A DNA stretch of 64,000 nucleotides from Ruminococcus sp. XPD3002 (GTDB taxonomy: Bacteria > Bacillota > Clostridia > Oscillospirales > Ruminococcaceae), in contig FPJT01000005.1 in assembly GCA_900119535.1 (NCBI GenBank), positions 151,095 through 215,094 on the forward strand, given 5' to 3'. Below are positions 16,327 to 23,378 of this stretch, in pieces. The notes under the pieces are model-generated. The model was not told where the DNA came from. It made no database searches and saw only the letters and a list, made by a program, of their open reading frames with translations. Each line of letters begins with the position of its first letter. Within the stretch, counting starts at the first letter, position 1. The translations under genes and the position numbers were made by a program.

Positions 16327-18237
16327 ATGAATATGAGCGATGATATAGCAGGAGCCGTTATAAATGTTTCTGCTAAAACTGTTGGTGAAGCAGCTCACGC
16401 AACAAGAACTATTATTGAAGCTCTTATACGTCTTATGCGGATCTTAGAAGAAAGCAAGCGCAGAGTTGATGTTCATAATCAAGAAATCAACGATATCAAA
16501 AGTGGAAAGATATCTACTAAAGCTCTGATAGAGCATTGTAGACAAAATCATGAGCAAATAGTTTTTTCTGAGCAAGGAATGTCAAAACATGATGCCTCAA
16601 TACTTGCATCAAGAGCAAAGAAATGTGGTATACCCATAGCTTTTCATAAAGAAAACGGAAAAGATAATATCTACGCAAGCATACGTCAAAGCGATCTTGC
16701 GGTATATAAGCAGCTTACAACAGAGTTGATAAAGGAGAAACTTCAGATCAGACCGCAAGAACTTAGTAACTTTAAATGCAAAGAATGGGAAATCCCTTTC
16801 ATAAATGCCGAACTGAAAAAATATGATCTTTCCGCTCAGTTTGCAGCAACAAATAACGGAGACTATATTGCAATTTATGAATCATCTGACGCTAAGGCTA
16901 TAGAGATTGCTCGTTCCGAATTTGTTCGCAAAGCAAATGAAATTGAGAATTCAATAGAATTTTCAAGGGATAAGGACGGTTTCTACAATATAACTGATAA
17001 AATTTCAGGCAAAACTTTCCCTTTTGATGATACTCCCAATAGAACCTTTATTTCTCGTCAACTACAGAAGCAGTTCGGTTATGACGATAATAAGGCAAAT
17101 ATCGCAGCGCAGAAATTCGGAAAAGAAATGCTTTCCGGAGAGATAAAAGAAAAGTATTTTAGTGATGATCCTACGGCAGAGTTTTCATATATATCTAAGG
17201 TATCATGGGATAATGAGGATCTACTTGTAAAAAACTATGATTGTTATTTTGTAACACCTAAAGAGGACGGAGTTGCGAGAGTAGTATATCAGGACAATGA
17301 CGGAAACTTTGCTGTACTCAATCCACCTCGAATGACTAAATTACATATGCGTTCTATACTTGAAAATGAGCTTGGCATTAAAGATCATCACGAACAAGAT
17401 GCATTAATAGCCAAAGCAGAGCATGTTTCAAGTGTTAATTCAAGATATCGTAGTATTATGGGTGTCAATACTGATTTGCACAAACATGATGTAACATTTG
17501 AAAAGTCTGCATTTGATATGAAGGACACTGCAATTGTTTCAGGTATGCGTCGGACCGATGATAACGGAAATACATATACCAAAAGCCAACCACTTGATAG
17601 TATTTCAACATCGATAGCTCGAAAAGATCTTAATACATTTGAAATCGATAGTACTGCAATAGTGACAGAGACAGATCAGAATGGTCTTTCTCAAAGTGTA
17701 CCAAATACTCATCATCTTGTCCTCTCTTTTTCAAACAAGAAATCAGCATTGCATGAACTACAAGAAATGTATCAAAAGCAAGGTGTTCCTGAAGCAGCTG
17801 CAAAGGATATAGCAAAGAATGTATACAAGAAAGCTGAACTCCAGAATGCTTCTCCTATCATAGCTATAGAGAAAACCAAAGATACAACCGTTATGTTCAC
17901 AAATGGCAATAAAAAAATTGAGATCTCAACCGTAGATCGAAACGGTGCTATCGAAGCACTTTCAGAAGAATACGGAATACCGAAAGAGGATGCATCTGTA
18001 ATCATGGAAAAAGCAGATGATATCATTGTTACAAGCAGTAGTACAGAAGTCAAGGTTGATACAAATATCAACGAACTTGCGATTGATAGCTATAAGAACG
18101 GTCATGAATTACATCCCGAAGGAAATATTCTTTCGGATTCGGCTGATAAAGTATCATCGACACTTGATAAAACAGTTGATACAATAGACGATATATCCGA
18201 GGGGATAGAGGAAGTTGCATCACGAGGAGGTAGATAG
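16327..18237 (+). CDS. PcfB-family transfer accessory protein, long form
   Basis: A 636-aa protein whose first about 140 residues match the PcfB plan (helical start, then ASRAKKCGIPIAFHKENGKD and a further alpha/beta unit), like the element 1 protein at 4582-5955. The body holds repeated small units, each with a KADDII- or KAEHV-like helix (QDALIAKAEHVSSVNSRYR; KEDASVIMEKADDIIVTSSS). A palindrome copy encodes VDTNIN at residues 577-582, shortly before the C-terminus. It precedes virD4 by a single base, with AGGAGG of virD4 inside its last codons. It is about 180 residues longer than the element 1 homologue. Confidence 0.8.
   Translation: MNMSDDIAGAVINVSAKTVGEAAHATRTIIEALIRLMRILEESKRRVDVHNQEINDIKSGKISTKALIEHCRQNHEQIVFSEQGMSKHDASILASRAKKCGIPIAFHKENGKDNIYASIRQSDLAVYKQLTTELIKEKLQIRPQELSNFKCKEWEIPFINAELKKYDLSAQFAATNNGDYIAIYESSDAKAIEIARSEFVRKANEIENSIEFSRDKDGFYNITDKISGKTFPFDDTPNRTFISRQLQKQFGYDDNKANIAAQKFGKEMLSGEIKEKYFSDDPTAEFSYISKVSWDNEDLLVKNYDCYFVTPKEDGVARVVYQDNDGNFAVLNPPRMTKLHMRSILENELGIKDHHEQDALIAKAEHVSSVNSRYRSIMGVNTDLHKHDVTFEKSAFDMKDTAIVSGMRRTDDNGNTYTKSQPLDSISTSIARKDLNTFEIDSTAIVTETDQNGLSQSVPNTHHLVLSFSNKKSALHELQEMYQKQGVPEAAAKDIAKNVYKKAELQNASPIIAIEKTKDTTVMFTNGNKKIEISTVDRNGAIEALSEEYGIPKEDASVIMEKADDIIVTSSSTEVKVDTNINELAIDSYKNGHELHPEGNILSDSADKVSSTLDKTVDTIDDISEGIEEVASRGGR
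18055..18073 (+). repeat. ICE palindrome copy 5 (coding)
   Basis: GTTGATACAAATATCAACG inside the PcfB-like gene, in frame as VDTNIN (residues 577-582). Confidence 0.85.
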
Positions 18238-18238
18238 T

Positions 18239-20779
18239 ATGTCAGCTTCTCGCCCGAAACCACGTCTTACAAGTACAACGGTCATAATATATGCAGTAGC
18301 AGTTTTGTTTATTACAGCAATATCTGCATTATTAGGCTGTGCTATGGATTTTTCGATAAAGCCAAACGGAAAAATTGACTATACACTCATTGGTGATGGC
18401 TTTAGCAGAGCAACTGATAATCTACCATATTTATTTGATCATATTACTGATAAAAACAGCTACGTGTGCAAAATGACATTTTTCTCTCTTATATGTATAG
18501 GTATCTTCATTTTATACAAATATTCTCAAACACCTAAACGGCTGCATAGAAGAGGCGAAGAACATGGTTCAGCAAAATGGGGCGATGATAAAGAAATGCG
18601 GAGCCTTGCTGAAAAAGAACAAAAGCCTGTATTCAAACCGGTTCTCCGAGATGGAAAGCGAGTGTTTGATAATAAAGGTAATTTTGTTGGTTTTTCAATT
18701 GATAACAATATCATTTTGACGAAAGAAGTTATGTTGTCACTGAATTATAAGCAACATCTTTTGAACTTCAATGTTCTGGTAATTGGTGGCGCTGGATCAG
18801 GTAAATCGAGGTTCTACGCAAGACCGAACATTATGCAGCTCAATACATCTTATGTAGTAACAGATCCTAAAGGTGAACTTCTTGCCGATACAGGCAAAAT
18901 GCTTATAGAAGCTGGATATAAAGTCAGAGTATTCAATACAATTGAAATGGAACATTCTAATAATTACAATCCATTTGAATATGTATATGATTTTAACGGC
19001 AATGTATCTGAAGATAATATAGTAAAAATGGTTGATGTTCTTTTCAATTCTACTAAAGGTGAAGGAGAAAAGGAAGATTTCTGGTCACAAAAAGGTAAAT
19101 CGATGCTTCAAGCTATCATTCTTCTGTTATTTGAGGAATCTGAGTATAACATGGAAAAAGATCAGAACGGTAGACTTATTCCGGAAACAAGGGATAAATC
19201 CAATCTTAATTTCTTTGCTGCAACTGAAAAAATGAGAAAGCTTCAATATCCGACTAAAGGCAGAAAAGACGGCTTTTTCTTACAGCACATTGAGGATGAA
19301 ACCGATGAAGAGTACAATATAAGACGAAATGAAGCTTTTCTATGTCCGTTAGATAAGGATTTTATCGAGCTTGAAAAAAGAAAACCAAATTCGCTGGCGC
19401 TGCGATTATACAAAGAAGTACGTAATGCTCCAGAAGAAACAGGACAATCATTCCTTTCTTCAGCAAACGTAAAAACATTCATGTTCAATATGGAGCATCT
19501 ATATAACCTTACTTGCTGTGATAACATCAACCTTAACACATTAGGTGATGAGAAAACAGCAATTTTTATTGTTATATCTGCGACAAACAGCACTTACAAC
19601 TTCTTAGCAGCGATGATGTACACACAGCTATTCGACACACTTGCAAATGTCGCTAACTACAAATACGCTAATAACAATAGGCGTTTAAAAGTACCTGTGC
19701 GCTTTATAATGGATGAGTTTGCCAACATCGGTCAGATACCTGATTTTGAAAAGGTTATTGCATTTGTCCGGTCTATGGGAATGTCAATCGATGTTATCAT
19801 CCAGAATTTAGCACAGCTTAAATCAAGGTACGAAAATGATAAATGGGAGATTATCACAGGTAACTGCGATAGTCTTTTATTTTTAGGTGGAAAGGAGGAA
19901 AGTACACTAAAGTCTATTTCAGAACAACTTGGTAAAGAAACCATAGATGTAAAGGGTTCAAATCGAACAAAGGGGAGACAGTCAAGTACATCTGAGAATA
20001 ATTCTATTCTTGGAAGAGAACTGATGCAGCCTAACGAGATATCTACTATGCCTATAAGTGATTGTATATTGCTTATAAGATCGCATAATCCGTTTTACTG
20101 CAAAAAATATCCTTTAGAAAAACATCCTAACTATGCATTTCTTGCCGATGCCGCTGAAACAAAAGAAGAAAAGGAGGAAAGAACCTTCCAAATTAGTTCA
20201 GTTCATGCCATTTCTGTAGAGGAACTCCACAAAGTTGATACAAGTATCAACAGCGAAAGTACCGAATCTGATATTCAGAATGATGAAGTTGATACAAATG
20301 TCAACGTAGATATTCCAGAATATGAGTCTGTAACAGAAACGGTATTAATTGATAAATACAATAGTTTGCTTCCGGATATTGAAACACTTAAATTATTTGA
20401 GGGTAATCAAATTAAGGTTTACGGAAGTGAACAACTATCAGATTCAGAAGTAGAATACGATCATGTCTCTTTTGAATTTGAAAGTCTAAATTTAGGCGAT
20501 CCTATAGAAAAGGAGGTTGTTGAGGATGAAGATCAGGAACAAATCACGCCCGACATATTGAATCCAGACGGAAGTTTTGAAGAACCTGTTGATACAAATA
20601 TCAACGAAGGTACATATGACAGAGAACAGGAATATGAAGTCCCTGAAGTAAAGACTTCAACTATAGAGGATTTATCCTCGGACGATATAAAGGAAACGAT
20701 TGAAACTACATCGAGCAGAACAGTAACTTCTGACATGATCGAAGATGTTGATTTCAATTCCGAATATGATTTATTTTAG
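18239..20779 (+). CDS. virD4: VirD4-type coupling protein of the ICE
   Basis: An 846-aa coupling protein. Two N-terminal membrane segments (residues about 15-35 and 75-95) precede Walker A VIGGAGSGKSRFYARP (about residue 183), Walker B FIMDEFANIGQIPDFE (about residue 492), and the conserved NLAQLKSRYENDKWE and ...NCDSLLFLGG motifs. The tail from about residue 650 is acidic and disordered and contains three palindrome-encoded segments (VDTSIN at 666, VDTNVN at 684, VDTNIN at 784). The ATG at 18239 follows AGGAGG and is one base after the previous stop. The element 1 homologue lacks these repeats. Confidence 0.95.
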   Translation: MSASRPKPRLTSTTVIIYAVAVLFITAISALLGCAMDFSIKPNGKIDYTLIGDGFSRATDNLPYLFDHITDKNSYVCKMTFFSLICIGIFILYKYSQTPKRLHRRGEEHGSAKWGDDKEMRSLAEKEQKPVFKPVLRDGKRVFDNKGNFVGFSIDNNIILTKEVMLSLNYKQHLLNFNVLVIGGAGSGKSRFYARPNIMQLNTSYVVTDPKGELLADTGKMLIEAGYKVRVFNTIEMEHSNNYNPFEYVYDFNGNVSEDNIVKMVDVLFNSTKGEGEKEDFWSQKGKSMLQAIILLLFEESEYNMEKDQNGRLIPETRDKSNLNFFAATEKMRKLQYPTKGRKDGFFLQHIEDETDEEYNIRRNEAFLCPLDKDFIELEKRKPNSLALRLYKEVRNAPEETGQSFLSSANVKTFMFNMEHLYNLTCCDNINLNTLGDEKTAIFIVISATNSTYNFLAAMMYTQLFDTLANVANYKYANNNRRLKVPVRFIMDEFANIGQIPDFEKVIAFVRSMGMSIDVIIQNLAQLKSRYENDKWEIITGNCDSLLFLGGKEESTLKSISEQLGKETIDVKGSNRTKGRQSSTSENNSILGRELMQPNEISTMPISDCILLIRSHNPFYCKKYPLEKHPNYAFLADAAETKEEKEERTFQISSVHAISVEELHKVDTSINSESTESDIQNDEVDTNVNVDIPEYESVTETVLIDKYNSLLPDIETLKLFEGNQIKVYGSEQLSDSEVEYDHVSFEFESLNLGDPIEKEVVEDEDQEQITPDILNPDGSFEEPVDTNINEGTYDREQEYEVPEVKTSTIEDLSSDDIKETIETTSSRTVTSDMIEDVDFNSEYDLF
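20234..20252 (+). repeat. ICE palindrome copy 6 (coding)
   Basis: GTTGATACAAGTATCAACA inside virD4, in frame as VDTSIN. The A-to-G change extends the palindrome to 8-bp arms. Confidence 0.85.
20288..20306 (+). repeat. ICE palindrome copy 7 (coding)
   Basis: GTTGATACAAATGTCAACG inside virD4, in frame as VDTNVN; one mismatch in the right arm. Confidence 0.8.
20588..20606 (+). repeat. ICE palindrome copy 8 (coding)
   Basis: GTTGATACAAATATCAACG inside the virD4 tail, in frame as VDTNIN. Confidence 0.85.
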
Positions 20780-20792
20780 AGAGGTAATTAAA

Positions 20793-21224
20793 ATGAAAAA
20801 GATTATTACACATATGGCAACAATCCTTATGACAGTTTTTACACTCGCAATTATGACAGCACTTCCAGTGTCCGCTTTTGCTGCTGATGATAATACAGCA
20901 ATTGTTGTTTCAGAGGAATATGAAGATAACGATGCAACTGAAACAATTATTCTTATGGAAAATGATGGTTCAGCTCCGATTATTCAGCCGCTTGATTCAG
21001 GTTCGACTGCTGCTGATGCTGCTTATGAGAGTACAATGGACTTCATTCTGACATGGATCAGACGTATAGGTGCTGCTGTGGCACTTTTCGGTGCAATAAT
21101 TCTTGCGCTTGCACTTAAAAAGGATGATGCTGATCAAAAGGAAAATGGAATAAAAACAATGGTTGCAGGATTCGTTGTATGGGCGATTACTGGTGCCGTT
21201 GATATGTTTGATCTATTCACATGA
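20793..21224 (+). CDS. Maff2-family pilin-like protein, single domain
   Basis: A 143-aa precursor starting MKKIITHMATILMTVFTLAI with a signal peptide cut after ...VSAFA. The mature N-terminal stretch is acidic (ADDNTAIVVSEEYEDNDATE), followed by the two-helix pilin domain FILTWIRRIGAAVALFGAII, loop KKDDADQKENG, IKTMVAGFVVWAITGAVDMF. This is the likely major VirB2-like pilin. The ATG at 20793 follows GAGAGG. It is followed by a perfect hairpin (21232-21264) before the double-domain paralogue. Confidence 0.85.
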   Translation: MKKIITHMATILMTVFTLAIMTALPVSAFAADDNTAIVVSEEYEDNDATETIILMENDGSAPIIQPLDSGSTAADAAYESTMDFILTWIRRIGAAVALFGAIILALALKKDDADQKENGIKTMVAGFVVWAITGAVDMFDLFT

Positions 21225-21231
21225 TAAATTT

Positions 21232-21264
21232 GTATTCTGCCCTTGTTTTTCAAGGGCAGAATAC
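21232..21264 (+). promoter_or_regulatory. Perfect 14-bp hairpin between the two pilin genes
   Basis: GTATTCTGCCCTTG (21232-21245) and CAAGGGCAGAATAC (21251-21264) pair perfectly around a TTTTT loop. The stem starts 8 nt after the first pilin stop codon. No T-tract follows, so it is a candidate RNA-stabilising 3' structure, partial terminator or processing site that would raise first-pilin mRNA relative to the downstream genes. Confidence 0.6.
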
Positions 21265-21286
21265 TCTACAATCACAGGAGTTCAAA

Positions 21287-21769
21287 ATGGAAATATTAAA
21301 TTTTTTTAGTATACTCCCGATTCCGCCGAGTGGCTCTCCTAACGATCTTGCACAAGATGGGATTGTGTTTTTTACTACATGGCTTTCACGAATAGGTGGA
21401 ATTATTGCATTTATAGGAGCCATAAAGTTAGCTTTAGCAATAAAAGACGATCATACCAGAGAGCAGACAGGTGCTATTCTAATGATGGTGTCTGGATTTA
21501 TGATAATTACAGCTGTAAACGATTTATCTATATTCGATATTCCGGCAACATACTCAGATGCAGCTGCTGAACTCGAATTTCAATCAATAATGGATTTTAT
21601 TGGTAAATGGGCAAGAAGAGTAGGAGCGTTCGGAATGTTTATGGGAGCCGTTATGCTTGCTTTTTCAATGAAGGATAATGATGCAGCACAAAAAGTTATT
21701 GCTATAAAGTCATTGGCTTCAGGTGGAATTGTTGTTGCTGTATCAGGGATTCTAAATACATTCGTATAA
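21287..21769 (+). CDS. Tandem double-domain pilin-like protein without signal peptide
   Basis: A 160-aa protein made of two successive Maff2-like units. Unit 1 is TTWLSRIGGIIAFIGAIKLA, loop KDDHTREQTG, then ILMMVSGFMIITAVNDL. Unit 2 is IGKWARRVGAFGMFMGAVML, loop KDNDAAQKV, then IKSLASGGIVVAVSGIL. Each unit matches the single pilin before it in helix-loop-helix plan. No cleavable leader is visible, so all four helices may stay in the membrane. The ATG at 21287 follows AGGAG; an earlier in-frame ATG at 21221 overlaps the previous stop and would read through the hairpin, which is less likely. It may be a minor pilin, a pilus base or a fused dimer. Confidence 0.75.
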   Translation: MEILNFFSILPIPPSGSPNDLAQDGIVFFTTWLSRIGGIIAFIGAIKLALAIKDDHTREQTGAILMMVSGFMIITAVNDLSIFDIPATYSDAAAELEFQSIMDFIGKWARRVGAFGMFMGAVMLAFSMKDNDAAQKVIAIKSLASGGIVVAVSGILNTFV

Positions 21770-21786
21770 GTAACAGGAGGATTAAA

Positions 21787-22950
21787 ATGTATGGAGTAAT
21801 ACCTTATCCCGTATATAAAAAGTTGATGTTTTATCGCAGAATGATATATACTGCAATTATTGTATTTGGTCTTATTCAGATTTTCTTTCCTTTAACTGCA
21901 TATGCTGATATCTTTGGAAATCATATTCCTGATGTCTATGTCGATATAACGGAGCATGTCAAGGAAACTAATGTAATACTTAACAATGCTTTTAGATTCT
22001 CGACTACTTCCCCATATGATGTAGTTAATACACTATCAGAATATGTGGCACCTGGATCAATAGCAGCAGCAATACGAAATGCATCTAAAACAATGGCGCT
22101 TGTTGTTGCTACATTACTTTTGATGGTTGATTTTTTACGCAAATCAATTAATTTTGAGTGGTCATCAAAATGGGAGAATGTCTTGATATTCCTGATAAAA
22201 ATAATTGTCATCAAACAAGTAGTGCAGAATGCTGATACTATTATCGGAACACTTTATTCTATGTTCAATTCAATCAATACAGCAGCAACCGGAACAGCAC
22301 CTGAATTCTTACCTTATGGAACTGAGACAACATATCATGTAGAAATTAAGAAGAGTATACTGAAACAGCTCACTAAAAGCTGGTTTGATTTTTGGGCAGA
22401 CAGAAATGCTGAGGAAGGAAGCCAAGCATTTGATTATGTTATATCAAAAGATGCTGTACAAATGTTCTATTCAAACGCATCCTTCCCATCGCAAACTAAT
22501 TTTGCGGATCTTGACTCATTTGTTGATGCATTTCCAAATCCCAAGCCAAATGCTTTTGGTTTTTCTACATTACAAATGTTGGAACTAAAGCCAATATACT
22601 TTATAATGAAGGCTATTGCTTATGTTATTTTTGTAGTTGTAATAGGACGAGTGTTTGAATTATCAATATATACAATATTTGCTCCGCTACCTTTAGCGAC
22701 ATTTGCATCTGAAACATCAAGCGAAGTGGGAAAAAATTTCTTAAAAAACTATATAGCGACAGTTTTACAGATTGCAGTAATAGTTATAATGTTTGTTATA
22801 TATGGTGCATTGTCCACTTATGTACTAAACTGGTTTGAATCAGAAGGCGCACATATGACTAAGCACTTGAATATACTGACGTTATGTGCTCTCGGTTTAG
22901 GCGTAATGAAGTCAGGAACGTGGTCAAAGAAAATATGCGGTATAGGTTGA
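21787..22950 (+). CDS. TrbL/VirB6-like polytopic conjugation protein
   Basis: A 387-aa membrane protein with an N-terminal hydrophobic segment (IYTAIIVFGLIQIFFPLTAY, possibly a signal), an extracytoplasmic region, and several further membrane helices (TMALVVATLLLMVDF; IIVIKQVV...; AIAYVIFVVVIGRVFELSIY; VLQIAVIVIMFVIYGALSTY). It is about 125 residues longer than the element 1 homologue, mainly through a central soluble insertion. The ATG at 21787 follows AGGAGG. The TGA stop codon lies inside a palindrome copy (22946-22964). Confidence 0.82.
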   Translation: MYGVIPYPVYKKLMFYRRMIYTAIIVFGLIQIFFPLTAYADIFGNHIPDVYVDITEHVKETNVILNNAFRFSTTSPYDVVNTLSEYVAPGSIAAAIRNASKTMALVVATLLLMVDFLRKSINFEWSSKWENVLIFLIKIIVIKQVVQNADTIIGTLYSMFNSINTAATGTAPEFLPYGTETTYHVEIKKSILKQLTKSWFDFWADRNAEEGSQAFDYVISKDAVQMFYSNASFPSQTNFADLDSFVDAFPNPKPNAFGFSTLQMLELKPIYFIMKAIAYVIFVVVIGRVFELSIYTIFAPLPLATFASETSSEVGKNFLKNYIATVLQIAVIVIMFVIYGALSTYVLNWFESEGAHMTKHLNILTLCALGLGVMKSGTWSKKICGIG

Positions 22951-22964
22951 TATTAGTATCAACG
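22946..22964 (+). repeat. ICE palindrome copy 9 (intergenic, overlaps a stop codon)
   Basis: GTTGATATTAGTATCAACG. The TGA stop of the TrbL-like gene lies inside the left arm; the PrgI start follows after 16 nt. The same arrangement is seen at copy 3. Confidence 0.85.
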
Positions 22965-22980
22965 AGAGAGGTGAAATATA

Positions 22981-23373
22981 GTGTTAGAAGTTAAAATACC
23001 AATTGAAATACACGATTATAAGTCTAAAATTATTGCTGGCTTGTCTGTCAGGCAAATCGCAGCTATAGGAGGAGCGCTATTAACTGCTCTTCCTATTGGA
23101 GTAATCGGTCACGGGAGGATATCTATGGATATACTTCCATGGTTTATTATTGCCATAACTATACCATGGGTGCTCTGGGGATTTTTCACCTTTCAAGGCT
23201 TGAAATTTGAAGATTACTTCCATTCATGGATATCTTTCAACCTTTTGCCGCAGAAGAGAGTATATGAAGATACAGACGAAAGTCTGTTTCAAGGATTACA
23301 TGAAGAATTACTTGCAGAGAAAATAATCAAGCAAAGAATAGATAATGGCGAGGAAATAAATCAGGAGGGGTGA
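22981..23373 (+). CDS. PrgI-family conjugation membrane protein
   Basis: A 130-aa PrgI homologue: VKIPIEIHDYKSKIIAGLSV then two hydrophobic segments (AAIGGALLTALPIGVIG; ILPWFIIAITIPWVLWGFF) and the C-terminal ...LLPQKRVYEDTDE motif. It starts at a GTG after GAGAGGTGAAATATA. A palindrome copy fills most of the gap to the previous gene and ends 16 nt before the start. It is followed closely by VirB4, as in element 1. Confidence 0.88.
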   Translation: MLEVKIPIEIHDYKSKIIAGLSVRQIAAIGGALLTALPIGVIGHGRISMDILPWFIIAITIPWVLWGFFTFQGLKFEDYFHSWISFNLLPQKRVYEDTDESLFQGLHEELLAEKIIKQRIDNGEEINQEG

Positions 23374-23378
23374 GAGAA

